From Collimonas humicola (GTDB taxonomy: Bacteria > Pseudomonadota > Gammaproteobacteria > Burkholderiales > Burkholderiaceae_D): a stretch of 64,000 nucleotides of DNA. Position numbers and translations under genes: made by a program. The stretch is taken from contig NZ_JAGQEE010000004.1 of assembly GCF_018304945.1 (NCBI RefSeq), positions 124,001 to 188,000 of the forward strand, written 5' to 3'. Within the stretch, counting starts at the first letter, position 1, and every line of letters begins with the position of its first letter. Of the stretch, positions 27,618 to 36,461 are shown one piece after another. The notes under the pieces were generated by a model, which saw nothing but the letters and a program-made list of their open reading frames with translations, searched no databases and had not been told where the DNA came from.

Positions 27618-27763
27618 TGTTGACTCCTTACTTGCGATATTTCCTTTAATTCCGGCGCTTTCCGGCCTGCGCTGCGACGAATGCAGCACTGCCGGGAAAC
27701 CAGCGCATTCCAATAAAAGCCGTCCTGCCGCTGCCGCGGCAGGGACCTCTTCCAATTTCTTGT

Positions 27764-27970
27764 TTAACGTCCGTTGCGCGTCGCCAGCACGCCATACATG
27801 CCGACTGCGCGATCGCCGACGCCGGCATCGGGCCGGGCTTGCGTGGCCTTGGCGGACAACGCCGAAGCCTGGCTAGGCGACCAGCCGAAGGTCCAGCTGC
27901 TGCCGCTACCGTTATTTGCTTTTTTGTGTTTGCCGGATGCCAGACCCAGCAGGGTTTTGATAGTCATCAT
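27764..27970 (-). CDS. Small basic protein, unknown function
   Basis: A 68-residue ORF starting MMTIKTLLGLASGKHKKANN, rich in Gly, Ser, Ala and Lys/Arg, without a membrane segment. GAGGTGG just upstream of tandem ATG codons is a good ribosome binding site. An 8-bp stem-loop (27988-28028) lies in the leader right before that site. No family is recognised; coding is supported mainly by the ribosome binding site and the tandem arrangement with the 58-residue gene. Confidence 0.45.
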   Translation of the reverse strand: MMTIKTLLGLASGKHKKANNGSGSSWTFGWSPSQASALSAKATQARPDAGVGDRAVGMYGVLATRNGR

Positions 27971-28309
27971 TCCACCTCTTCATGTAAGGCTTCGCAGGCG
28001 TCGGATAAACGACAGCATTGGCGAAGCCGAATCGTCATGGAAAGCGATTGTGCAACGCGCCTGTTGGGGCACGCACGACAGCGGCGGTGAAAGAGAGATA
28101 TTCCGCCAGTCGATTGCAAGCTGAACAGCCTGGCTAATCGACACGGGAAAAGTGAGGATGGCTAGACTGCTGCAGACAAGTGCAAGCAGACAATTGCTTT
28201 ACGTATTCTTGCTACTGAGTTCGTTACTGAATTTCTGTTCCGGTAAGCCGGGCAACTGGGACAGTCCATTGCAAAAGCTCCTGATTCAAAAATGCCTGAT
28301 CAAGCCAGA
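27971..28309. other. Intergenic stretch with a leader hairpin at its left end
   Basis: About 340 bp. Bases 27988-27995 pair with 28021-28028 (GGCTTCGC/GCGAAGCC), with an inner GTCG/CGAC stem around a GATAAA loop, giving a two-part hairpin 18 bases before the start of the leftward small gene. The rest shows a weak rightward frame from 28158 with no proper ribosome binding site, which I do not accept as a gene. Confidence 0.45.
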
Positions 28310-28714
28310 TCAAGCCGGTTGTGCCGTTGGACCCGCGCTGCGCGCGGAAGGTTCATAGGCGACCTGTGCCGCCCGCGCCGAACGCTTGGGAATGCTTTCC
28401 CAGCGTACGCTGCGGACGCTGATTTCCTGCGCCAGGCGGGTCACCAGCTGCACCAGTCCGGCACGCTCGCGCACCGAGCATTTGACTTCCACCGTGATGG
28501 CAGTCAGGTTAGCCTGCACCGCAGGCTCGTTGGCTTGATAGGTAACGTCATAGCTCGCCAGCAGCCGGCGCATCAAGTCTTCCAGATGCGCCACTTCCGA
28601 ACTGCGGCAGGTGGTCACGATGCGATACGGCAGAGCAGAGTCGCGATCTTCCTGCGGTGCAGCGAACGAAGAACGATGTTTTTTAAAAAATGCATGCAGT
28701 TTGTTGAATGGCAT
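28310..28714 (-). CDS. Orphan MgtC C-terminal-domain-like (ACT-like) soluble protein
   Basis: A 134-residue soluble protein. After a basic N-terminus (MPFNKLHAFFKKHRSSF) comes a single domain from about residue 30: YRIVTTCRSSEVAHLEDLMRR, a strand with ITVEVKCSV near residue 80, and VTRLAQEISVRSVRWESI near residue 100. This pattern of beta-alpha-beta with a final V-R-x-V-x-W strand resembles the cytoplasmic C-terminal domain of MgtC/SapB proteins, but the membrane half is absent. The function is unknown; a regulatory, ligand-sensing role is a guess. The ATG at 28714 has GGAAGG 7 bases upstream; the frame extends to 28900 without coding support. Confidence 0.55.
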   Translation of the reverse strand: MPFNKLHAFFKKHRSSFAAPQEDRDSALPYRIVTTCRSSEVAHLEDLMRRLLASYDVTYQANEPAVQANLTAITVEVKCSVRERAGLVQLVTRLAQEISVRSVRWESIPKRSARAAQVAYEPSARSAGPTAQPA

Positions 28715-29278
28715 GACGATTTCCTTCCCACTTCCGTTGTTCCTGCATGCCGGGCGGGCGCATGGATGCATTTCCTGCCAGGACCGTCGCCTGGCTGAAC
28801 GCCTGACCTGCAAGATGCACAGGAAAAACGCCAAGCCCGGGAAGATCCGGAACCGGAAATACACGGTCGCACGCGATCCGCCAGATGGCGGCACGAACAA
28901 TCGGTATTACAAAAAAGGATGGGAGTATCGTTGCGGCGTTACCTGCTACAACGTTGCCAAGATGTTTACCGCAGAATGTAAAAATCGGGCGATAAACCTG
29001 ACGATACTACAGCTCGCATAGACGCAAGCTGCAGCGGACGACGGAGGTCTGCTAAAGACTATGCGTAATGTGCCGGGCTGAGGACCCATCCACCGCTACT
29101 ACTAGAACAACTGTCCAAAATATGGACCTCCATACAATGCAATAACAAGATTATATTTCTGGCTGGCTATTCTGTCAAGTAAATGACTTTACAATTCCTG
29201 AAATTTGTGCCTTGCCAACACATCTGCGGCGATTGGAAATCGCCACAGCATTCGCCGCCGTCCGCCACCGGATACGGT
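28715..29278. other. 564-bp gene-poor region, no gene seen
   Basis: Contains the presumed promoter of the MgtC-like gene. A short inverted repeat GTCCA-AAATA-TGGAC lies at 29113-29127. Open frames here are short, lack ribosome binding sites and have unlikely amino acid composition. I see no RNA gene that I can name. Confidence 0.5.
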
Positions 29279-29485
29279 TCAGTAAGAACCGATCCTCAAC
29301 ACCCGCAGCGTGTGCAAAACCGAACCGTGGCGGCAGTCCAGCACCCGCATGCGGCGCTCCAGGTCCTGATGATCCGCTGCCGCGGCAAGATAGGCATGCT
29401 CCGCCTCCGGCAGCGTTACGCCAGTGCCGGCAACGATTCTTTTCCAGCGGTTCTTAATATTAGAAAAATTATTAGATAGCGACAT
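29279..29485 (-). CDS. Small DUF3563-like protein
   Basis: A 68-residue ORF starting MSLSNNFSNIKNRWKRI. The central AEHAYLAAAADHQDLERRMRVLD resembles short Burkholderiales proteins of the DUF3563 type, which share a x-YLA-x-DLE(R)RMR-x-L/I core; this match is from memory and needs a search. Function is unknown. The upstream GGGGGTC is a modest ribosome binding site. It is divergent from the LysR gene at 29619 across 133 bp. Confidence 0.5.
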   Translation of the reverse strand: MSLSNNFSNIKNRWKRIVAGTGVTLPEAEHAYLAAAADHQDLERRMRVLDCRHGSVLHTLRVLRIGSY

Positions 29486-29618
29486 ACAAGACCCCCAATA
29501 TAAACACCAGAAATTCTCTGCTGGAAAGCCAAATCTTCGAGAACAATGCTTGTAGCATAGGCTCATCAAGTTTAGACTGAAAGCCGTATTTTCTATCCGC
29601 AATATAAGTTTATTTAAC

Positions 29619-30530
29619 ATGAAAACCAGACTTCCCCCGCTCAAGCCCCTGCGCGTATTCGAAGCCGTGGTACGCACCGGCAGCCTGACCCAGGCCGCCG
29701 CCGAACTGCACATCACGCACAGCGCAGTGAGCCAGCAGATCAAGCTGCTGGAGCAGTATTTCGGCGTCACCCTGTTTGCCAGGGGCCAGCGCGGCGTCGA
29801 GCCTACCGAGGCGGCGCGGCTGTTTTTCACCGACGTCAAAGCCGGGCTGGACCGTATCGCATTGGGAGCGGAGCAATTGCTAAATACCGGCAAGGTGCGC
29901 ATCATCCGGGTCAGCTGCACGCCGTCGATGGCGATGCGCTGGCTGATTCCGCGGCTGTCGTCGTTCCAGATTGAGAATCCGCGCGTGGAAATCCGCGTCA
30001 CCACCTCGACCATGGCGGTGGAGGCGATCAAGGAGCCGTTCGATGTGCTGATACGGCGCAGCCCGATGCACAGGGCCGACTATGAATGCATACGCTTCCT
30101 GGACGATGTGCTGACGCCGGTGGCGTCGCCGCGCTACCTGCAGCAGCATCCGCTCACGCAGCCGCAAGATCTGCTGCAGGCTTCCCTACTGCATCTGTCA
30201 AGCCGTTCGGAAACCTGGACCCGCTGGTTCGTCGAAGTCGGCGTGCCGATCAAAGGCCAGCTGCCGGGCCAGATCTATGAACATTTCTTCTTGAGTTTGC
30301 AGGCGGCGCTCACCGATCTCGGTGTGGCCATGGGCTCGCTGGCCCTGATGGAAGACGATCTCGCGCACGGCAGCCTGCTGCCGCCGTTTCCACACTTGCG
30401 CTTGCAGGACAAGGGGTTTCACTTGCTGTACCGCGCCAGCCTGCAGGACCCGGTGCTGAGCAACTTCATCGCCTGGCTGCAGGCCAAGGGCAGGCAGACT
30501 TCGGAAAGTATCAGGGTCTCGGCAGGGTAG
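29619..30530 (+). CDS. LysR-family transcriptional regulator, GcvA-like subgroup
   Basis: A 303-residue LysR protein starting MKTRLPPLKPLRVFEAVVR, the typical GcvA-group opening, with helix-turn-helix LTQAAAELHITHSAVSQQIK at about residues 25-44 and the effector domain beginning near residue 92. Members of this group regulate glycine cleavage, beta-lactamase or varied nearby genes. The only divergent neighbour is the small DUF3563-like gene, so the target may be that gene or lie elsewhere. Its 3' end overlaps the convergent chelatase gene by 20 bp. Confidence 0.88.
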   Translation: MKTRLPPLKPLRVFEAVVRTGSLTQAAAELHITHSAVSQQIKLLEQYFGVTLFARGQRGVEPTEAARLFFTDVKAGLDRIALGAEQLLNTGKVRIIRVSCTPSMAMRWLIPRLSSFQIENPRVEIRVTTSTMAVEAIKEPFDVLIRRSPMHRADYECIRFLDDVLTPVASPRYLQQHPLTQPQDLLQASLLHLSSRSETWTRWFVEVGVPIKGQLPGQIYEHFFLSLQAALTDLGVAMGSLALMEDDLAHGSLLPPFPHLRLQDKGFHLLYRASLQDPVLSNFIAWLQAKGRQTSESIRVSAG

Positions 30531-30906
30531 AAGCGCAATAGGCGGCGATTGCATCGAGCACCTGCGGCTGCTCGCCTGCCGCCTGCGCCACCGTAATTGC
30601 CAGTTGCGGGTGCAGTTGCTGCGCCTGTGCGATGAGGGCTGGCAGATCGCGCCGCACATGGCCGCCCTGACCGAGGAATACCGGCACCACGCTTACTTCG
30701 CGGATGCCCTCCGCCGCCAGCTGCTGCAGCAATCCCGGCAAATCCGGCTGCATCAATTCGAGGAAAGCCAGGCCGACCCGCAACTCCGGCCGCTGCTGCC
30801 GGAGAATCTGCTGCAAGGCTTCAAACGGCGTCGCCCACAAAGGATCCCGCGCGCCATGGGCAAACAGGATAAGCGCTTGATGCGGGGCCGGAGACGTTTG
30901 TGACAT
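30511..30906 (-). CDS. CbiX/SirB-type sirohydrochlorin chelatase
   Basis: A 131-residue single-domain chelatase. ILFAHGARDPLW near residue 13 carries the N-terminal metal-binding histidine, and VVPVFLGQGGHVRRDLP near residue 78 has the second histidine and the conserved arginines. The short form is the class acting as CbiX-S (cobalt) or SirB (iron). Given the cys operon with cobA and no CysG in the window, iron insertion into sirohydrochlorin for siroheme is the more likely function. It lies 18 bp downstream of lptG on the same strand and overlaps the LysR 3' end convergently. Confidence 0.85.
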   Translation of the reverse strand: MSQTSPAPHQALILFAHGARDPLWATPFEALQQILRQQRPELRVGLAFLELMQPDLPGLLQQLAAEGIREVSVVPVFLGQGGHVRRDLPALIAQAQQLHPQLAITVAQAAGEQPQVLDAIAAYCASTLPRP

Positions 30907-30924
30907 ACGCTGATCTGAGCGCCG

Positions 30925-32058
30925 CTACTGCCGCTCAATCTTCCACAAGGCGCCGATCGCAATCAGCAGGTACAAGGTGCTGGGCAAAGCCGCGGTAAAG
31001 AATGGCGGCCAGGTATTCAACAAACCCAAATGAGAGAACAGCGTATTGACCAGCTGGAAACTGACGCCGATCATGATGCCGGTAAAGATCTTCAAGCTGA
31101 CGCCGCCGGTGCGGAAATGCAGGTAGGCAAACGGCAAGGCCAGCGCCATCATCACGAATACCGAAAACGGGTACACCAGTTTTTTCCAGAACGCGATGTC
31201 GTAGCGTTCGCTGTGCTGGTTGTTTTCTTCCAGATGCTTGGAATAGGCCCACAAATTGTAGGCCGACATATGATCCGGATCGGCAAACAGGACCGACAGG
31301 ATCTCCGGCGTGATTTCCGAAACCAGGTCTTTGCTGGGAAATTTCTTGGTGGCGATCGCCGTGGTGATGTCTTCGGTCGAGCTGCCGTTGACGAAGTCGG
31401 TCTGCACCACATCATCCAGGCGCCAGACATGCTGGCCCTTATAGTCGGCGTGGCCGGCCTGGATCAGCCCGGTCATGTGCAGGTTGCGGTCGAACTCGTA
31501 CAGCTTGACGCCGACCAGCTGGCCATCCGGCTTGATCTCGGCGATGTTGATGAAACGCGAACCGGTGATTTCGCCGCTGGTGCCGTCGGTGCGGATCACG
31601 TCCTTACTCCACAGGCCGGTCTTGAATTTCTGCGAAATCGACGAACCCTTGGCTTGCAGCTTCAGCTTTTCGGCAAACTCTGCGCTCTTGGGCGAGACGA
31701 ACTCGCCGATCAGGACAGTGGCCACCACGAACAGCAAGCCGATCTTGATCAGGATCTTGGCGGTCATGAAGGTCGACATGCTGGACACGCGCATGATGGT
31801 GAACTCAGAACGCGCGGCGAACTGCGACAAGGTGTAGATGGTGCCGATCAGCGCCGCGATCGGCATCAGTTCATAGGCGTAGCTGGGCAGGCCCAGCAGG
31901 ACGAACACGAAGGCATGCTGCAGCTTGTAGCCGCCATGGCCGACCGACTTCAGCTCCGTGGTCAGGTCAAAGAACGCGAACAGCGCCAGGAACGCCGCCA
32001 GCGTAAACAAGACTGAACGGACAATCTCGGAAGTAAAGTAGCGTTGCAATACCTTCAT
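30925..32058 (-). CDS. lptG: LPS export ABC transporter permease LptG
   Basis: A 377-residue YjgP/YjgQ-family permease with hydrophobic helices at the N-terminus (about residues 12-35, 60-75, 100-120) and three at the C-terminus (about 300-372), separated by a large periplasmic beta-jellyroll (about 130-280). LptG pairs with LptF and the LptB ATPases to drive LPS from the inner membrane to the LptA bridge. Its start overlaps the lptF stop by 4 bp, giving the order lptF-lptG on this strand. The distinction from LptF rests on order and the N-terminal sequence MKVLQRYFTSEIV. Confidence 0.92.
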   Translation of the reverse strand: MKVLQRYFTSEIVRSVLFTLAAFLALFAFFDLTTELKSVGHGGYKLQHAFVFVLLGLPSYAYELMPIAALIGTIYTLSQFAARSEFTIMRVSSMSTFMTAKILIKIGLLFVVATVLIGEFVSPKSAEFAEKLKLQAKGSSISQKFKTGLWSKDVIRTDGTSGEITGSRFINIAEIKPDGQLVGVKLYEFDRNLHMTGLIQAGHADYKGQHVWRLDDVVQTDFVNGSSTEDITTAIATKKFPSKDLVSEITPEILSVLFADPDHMSAYNLWAYSKHLEENNQHSERYDIAFWKKLVYPFSVFVMMALALPFAYLHFRTGGVSLKIFTGIMIGVSFQLVNTLFSHLGLLNTWPPFFTAALPSTLYLLIAIGALWKIERQ

Positions 32059-33218
32059 GCTGCCGCCGATTTTTTAGTCGAATTGCGATTCGAATTTTTA
32101 ACTTTAAGCAGGCGCGCATGCTTGATTGCGGACCACATCACGAGCGGATGCCAGCGGCTGTTGACGTTCAGGCGCCACATGAACAGCAGGCCGACGACGA
32201 TCAGCACGATCAGATGCATGGGCCACCAGGCCAGCAAGAACGACAGGCGGCCCTGCACCACCGCGGCCTGGAAAATGCTGGTGACGTTGCTGTAGGAAAC
32301 GTACAGCAGCAGCGCGATCAGCAGGCTGGCGGAACGGCCCACCCGCGGGTTGACGAAGCTGAGCGGTATCGCCAGCAGCATCAGGCACAGCGCCATCAGC
32401 GGCAGCGACAAGCGCCACAGCAGTTCGCCCAGGTTGAAACCGTTGCGATCCTTCAGCAAATCGGCGGTCGGCAAGGCCTGCGCCGAGCGGTCGCCATTCT
32501 CGGCCTGCGAATTGCTGGCGACCAGCACCCCGTAGCGCTCGAACTCCATCTGGCGGAACTCGTTCTTGCCGGACAGGACGTCGTAGCGGCGTCCTTTCGA
32601 CAGGATCAGGAATTTGTCGCCGTTCTTGTCGATTTCCAGGTTGCCTTCCTTGGCCACCACGATGCTGTTCTTGCCATCCTGCTGGGTATTGACGAAAACG
32701 TTCTTGACCTTGGTGCTGTCGCCGGAAACGCCCTCGACGAAAAAGATGCGGTTGGCGGCGGCCGATTCCTGGAACTTGCCGGGAGAAACACGGGAAATAT
32801 CTTCGCGCTTTTCAAAGCGCTCGCGGTATTGCGCGCTCTGGCTATTAGCCCAGGGCGTCGCCACGAAACTCAGGATGGCTGTCAGGACAATGATCGGCAA
32901 ACCGAATTCCAGCACCGGCCGGACCCAGCGCACCAGGCTCTGGCCGGACGCAAACCAGACCACCATTTCGGAATCCTGGTAGCTACGCGTGACCACCAGC
33001 AGCACCGAGACATAGCCGGTCAGGATCAGCAGGACCGGCATGTAGTTGAGGGATTGAAAACCAATCAGCGCGACCACATCCTGGGACGCAATCTGGCCTC
33101 CGGCTGCTTGTCCCAGAATCTTGATCAACATTACCGTGACGATAATTGTGAAGAGCGTGGTGAAAACTGCGCCGGCAGTGCTAATTAATTCGCGTCGGAG
33201 TGCGCGCTGAAAGATCAT
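32055..33218 (-). CDS. lptF: LPS export ABC transporter permease LptF
   Basis: A 387-residue YjgP/YjgQ-family permease. The opening MIFQRALRRELISTAGAVF is typical of LptF, followed by helices, a periplasmic domain (about residues 125-265) and three C-terminal helices including LSLPLMALCLMLLAIPLSFVNPR. It works with LptG, LptB and LptC in LPS transport. The start is only 38 bp from the divergent pepA start, so the promoter of at least one of the two must overlap the other gene. Confidence 0.93.
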   Translation of the reverse strand: MIFQRALRRELISTAGAVFTTLFTIIVTVMLIKILGQAAGGQIASQDVVALIGFQSLNYMPVLLILTGYVSVLLVVTRSYQDSEMVVWFASGQSLVRWVRPVLEFGLPIIVLTAILSFVATPWANSQSAQYRERFEKREDISRVSPGKFQESAAANRIFFVEGVSGDSTKVKNVFVNTQQDGKNSIVVAKEGNLEIDKNGDKFLILSKGRRYDVLSGKNEFRQMEFERYGVLVASNSQAENGDRSAQALPTADLLKDRNGFNLGELLWRLSLPLMALCLMLLAIPLSFVNPRVGRSASLLIALLLYVSYSNVTSIFQAAVVQGRLSFLLAWWPMHLIVLIVVGLLFMWRLNVNSRWHPLVMWSAIKHARLLKVKNSNRNSTKKSAAA

Positions 33219-33256
33219 TGGGGAATATAATTGCGGATCAAAAAAAGGAGTAAGTG

Positions 33257-34780
33257 ATGGACTTTAGCATAAAAACCATTGACGCAAAAACCTCAATTGC
33301 CTCTCTGAAAGCCGGCTGTATCGCAGTCGGGATCTATGAAAACAAGAAACTCTCGCCACAAGCGCAAGCTCTTGACAAATCTGGTGAAATCACTGCTGCA
33401 CTAAAGTCCGGAGATATTTCCGGTAAACCAGGCTCCACTTTGCTGTTGCGCAAAGTCGCCGGCGTCGCCGCCGAGCGCGTGCTGCTGATCGGCCTCGGTC
33501 CGGACGGCGAACTGAACGACAAGGCCATGTCCATGGCGGCCCTGTGCGTAGCGCGGACCATCGCTACCCTGGGCGGCAACGATGCCCTGCTGGCGCTGCC
33601 GTTCGACGGCCTGGCCAAGCAAACCCCGGCACGCGACCTGGCATGGGCTATCCGCAACAGCATCCTGGTGCTGCGCGATAACAGCTATCGTTCGGACACA
33701 CTCAAAAGTAAAAAAGAGACAACACTCTCCGGCGTCAAGAAAATTGCCTTCCTGGTCACCGCCGCCAATGCGGCAGCAGCCAAGCAAGCCGTGGCTGAAG
33801 GCCTGGCCCTGGCCAACGGCATCGACCTGACCAAGGAACTGGGCAACCTGCCCGGCAACGTCTGCACCCCGACCTACCTGGCCAACACCGCCAAGAAACT
33901 GGCCAAGGAATTCAAGCTGGCGGTCGAAGTACTGGACCGCAAGCAGCTCGAAGCCTTGAAAATGGGCAGCTTCCTGTCGGTCGCGCGCGGCGGCGGCGAA
34001 GCGCCGAAGTTCATCATCATCAAGCACATGGGCGGCAAGGCCAAGGATGCGCCGACCGTACTGGTCGGCAAGGGCATCACCTTTGACACCGGCGGCATCT
34101 CGCTCAAGGGCGGCGCCGGCATGGATGAAATGAAGTACGACATGTGCGGCGCCGGTTCGGTGCTGGGCACCATCCGCGCCATCGCTGAACTGAAGCTGAA
34201 GCTGAACGTCATCGGCGTGATTCCTGCTACGGAAAACATGCCTTCCGGCACAGCGACCAAGCCTGGCGATATCGTCACTTCCATGTCCGGCCAGACCATC
34301 GAGATCCTCAACACCGACGCCGAAGGCCGCCTGGTGCTGTGCGATGCCCTGACCTACGTGGAACGCTTCAAGCCGGCTGCCGTGGTCGATATCGCGACGC
34401 TGACCGGCGCCTGCGTGACTTCCCTCGGCCATCACAACTCCGGCCTGTTCACCCGTCACGACAGCGCGCATGACGCCCTGGCCAACGAGTTGCTGAGCGC
34501 CGGCAAGGCGACCGGCGACACCGCATGGCGCATGCCTATCGAAGACAGCTACCAGGAACAGCTGAAGTCGAATTTTGCCGATATGGCAAACATCGGCGGT
34601 CCGGCCGGCGGCAGCATCACCGCAGCCTGCTTCCTGGAACGCTACACCAAGAAATACACCTGGGCCCACCTCGACATCGCCGGCACGGCATGGAAGAGCG
34701 GCGCGGCCAAAGGCGCGACCGGCCGTCCGGTGGCGCTGCTGACCACTTTCCTGATGAACCGCGCCGCGGCGGCCAAGTAA
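33257..34780 (+). CDS. pepA: Leucyl aminopeptidase
   Basis: A 507-residue M17 cytosolic aminopeptidase. The catalytic C-terminal domain has [17 protein letters not shown] (metal-binding Lys/Asp region) near residue 275 and the family signature [10 protein letters not shown] near residue 352. It removes N-terminal residues from peptides using two metal ions; some homologues also bind DNA in Xer recombination and gene control. The ATG at 33257 is preferred over GTG at 33254 since it is six bases after AAAGGAG. The lptF-lptG divergent layout is common in Burkholderiales. It ends before a strong shared terminator. Confidence 0.95.
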   Translation: MDFSIKTIDAKTSIASLKAGCIAVGIYENKKLSPQAQALDKSGEITAALKSGDISGKPGSTLLLRKVAGVAAERVLLIGLGPDGELNDKAMSMAALCVARTIATLGGNDALLALPFDGLAKQTPARDLAWAIRNSILVLRDNSYRSDTLKSKKETTLSGVKKIAFLVTAANAAAAKQAVAEGLALANGIDLTKELGNLPGNVCTPTYLANTAKKLAKEFKLAVEVLDRKQLEALKMGSFLSVARGGGEAPKFIIIKHMGGKAKDAPTVLVGKGITFDTGGISLKGGAGMDEMKYDMCGAGSVLGTIRAIAELKLKLNVIGVIPATENMPSGTATKPGDIVTSMSGQTIEILNTDAEGRLVLCDALTYVERFKPAAVVDIATLTGACVTSLGHHNSGLFTRHDSAHDALANELLSAGKATGDTAWRMPIEDSYQEQLKSNFADMANIGGPAGGSITAACFLERYTKKYTWAHLDIAGTAWKSGAAKGATGRPVALLTTFLMNRAAAAK

Positions 34781-34800
34781 TCAGTAAGTAAATAGCATGG

Positions 34801-34838
34801 AAAACGGGGTGTTGGCATGACTGCCAACACCCCGTTTT
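34801..34838. terminator. Bidirectional Rho-independent terminator between pepA and xthA
   Basis: A perfect 17-bp stem (34801-34817 with 34822-34838) with loop TGAC, beginning AAAACGGGG and ending CCCCGTTTT followed by another T and TATTT. It is positioned to end both pepA and the convergent exonuclease gene. Confidence 0.95.
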
Positions 34839-34857
34839 TATTTCTACAGCCGTCGAA

Positions 34858-35625
34858 TCAGCCTAGCGTAGCGATCACCGGCGCATGATCCGAAGGCTGC
34901 TCCCATTTGCGCGGCGCCTTGTCGATCACGCATGCGGTGCATTGCGCCGCCAGCGGCGGCGACAGCAGGATATGGTCGATCCGCATGCCGCGATTGAGGC
35001 GGAATCCCATCTGCCGGTAGTCCCACCAGCTGAACAGTTTTTCCGGCTGCTCGAACATGCGGAAAGCATCGGTCAGCTCAAGCGCCTGCAAGCGCGCAAA
35101 CGCCGCCCGCTCGGGCGGCGACACCAGGTTCTGCCCCACCCATGCCGCCGGATCGTGGACGTCGCGGTCTTCCGGCGCGATATTGTAATCGCCCAAGAGC
35201 ACCAGCTTGGCATGCTGCTGGCGCTCGCTCTGCAGCCAGTCATGCAAGGCGTCCAGCCATTGCAGCTTGTACTGGTATTTTTCCGTGTCGGGCGCCTGAC
35301 CGTTGGGGATATAGGCGCACACCACCCGTATGCCCTCGATAGTGGCGGCAATGATCCGCTGCTGCAGGTCTTCGTACAGCGGATTGTTCTTGACCACGTC
35401 GGCGATCGGGTGACGTGACAAAATCGCAACGCCGTTATAAGTCTTCTGGCCGCTGAACACCACGTGGTAGCCGGCAGCTTCGATTTCCGCCGCGGGAAAT
35501 TTATCGTCGGTCAGCTTGGTTTCCTGCAGGGCCAGGATGTCGACCGGGTTGTCGGCCAGCCACTGCAACACTTGCGGCAGGCGTACCTTGAGGGAGTTGA
35601 CGTTCCACGTTGCGATCTTTTTCAT
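34858..35625 (-). CDS. xthA: Exodeoxyribonuclease III
   Basis: A 255-residue AP endonuclease/3'-5' exonuclease of the endonuclease-exonuclease-phosphatase fold. Motifs: ATWNVNSLKVRLPQV at the N-terminus, LQETKLTDDKFP near residue 34 (metal Glu), GDYNIAPEDRDVHDP near residue 145, MRIDHILLSPPL near residue 218, and SDHAPVIATLG at the C-terminus with the catalytic Asp-His. It repairs abasic sites and trims 3' blocked ends. It is monocistronic, with the long AT-rich region upstream. Confidence 0.95.
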   Translation of the reverse strand: MKKIATWNVNSLKVRLPQVLQWLADNPVDILALQETKLTDDKFPAAEIEAAGYHVVFSGQKTYNGVAILSRHPIADVVKNNPLYEDLQQRIIAATIEGIRVVCAYIPNGQAPDTEKYQYKLQWLDALHDWLQSERQQHAKLVLLGDYNIAPEDRDVHDPAAWVGQNLVSPPERAAFARLQALELTDAFRMFEQPEKLFSWWDYRQMGFRLNRGMRIDHILLSPPLAAQCTACVIDKAPRKWEQPSDHAPVIATLG

Positions 35626-36461
35626 TACTACACATCCTTATTTGGCGCGGGTTTCGGAGAGTATCCGGCGGATTTCAGATCTCTGGCCACCCAGTTGATC
35701 CAGGTATGACTACCCGGCGTGACAGGCAGCAATGTTACCGCACCCGCTAGCCGGCCGGGGTATGCCTTATTAAAGTCCGCCCGGCCGACTTGAATCACCT
35801 ACCCACTTAAGTACGGCGACGACCGTCCCCTCACCTTAAATTTGCCCGAGGAAAGGGTATCGCGGCGGCGATTACTTATGCAACAACGCCTTTGATATTC
35901 TTAATACCCAATACATAAACTGGAGATGAATTTAAATAAATACAAATCGATAATTAATACCTTTAACTTGAAATATGATAAATAGTAATTAACAAGAATA
36001 AGAAATAAATTACTCACATGAAATTGAAAATATTTAAATATCGTATAATAATTCAGCAATAATAGTTTCCATTAACTAAAGTTATTAAATTATTAATTTA
36101 AATTAATTTGAACTAAATCACGGTATACTCTTCAAAAATTCTCGACACGTGTTTATCTTCATTTCGTGCCGGCAATTTTGTCCTTGAGCCTATATATTTC
36201 AACGCTCAGATTTTTGATGAATCCCCTAGTGAATAAACGTGTCAGCCGGGCATTTCACTATTAAATTAAAAGGAGATCGAATGCCTCAATTCCCATTTGA
36301 CGGAATTAACAACTATTCGCAATAGTTTTAACTTTGCAATATTAATTGTTGCTCCTCCACGAGAAATCAAAAAATGCCGTCTCTTAATTTGTAAGAATTC
36401 GTAAAATAAAAAGGCAGTTCTCATTTTATTATTATGTTCATGATTTAAATAAGGATTCCCA
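35626..36461. other. AT-rich intergenic island
   Basis: An 836-bp region. From about 35,880 to 36,450 it is strikingly AT-rich compared with the roughly 60% GC coding sequence around it, with long A/T runs. It contains the 14-codon ORF at 36281 and an imperfect inverted repeat (GACACGTGTTTAT near 36145 against ATAAACGTGTC near 36232). Nothing else is recognised. Such regions are often H-NS/MvaT-type silenced or recently acquired, which is inference. Confidence 0.55.
36281..36325 (+). CDS. Tiny ORF with strong ribosome binding site (14 residues)
   Basis: ATG at 36281 is preceded by AAAGGAG (36268-36274) at an ideal six-base spacing, in a region where such sites are rare by composition. The peptide reads MPQFPFDGINNYSQ and stops with TAG at 36323. 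It could be a leader peptide for the membrane protein gene starting 137 bp later, a signalling or small-protein gene, or chance. Composition is unlike a typical attenuator (no run of one amino acid). Confidence 0.35.
   Translation: MPQFPFDGINNYSQ

Noticed and set aside
28158-28358. Rightward frame of up to 67 codons with a hydrophobic N-terminus
   Set aside because: GTGAGG abuts the ATG with no spacing, and its 3' end overlaps the MgtC-like gene on the other strand; not enough support for a gene.
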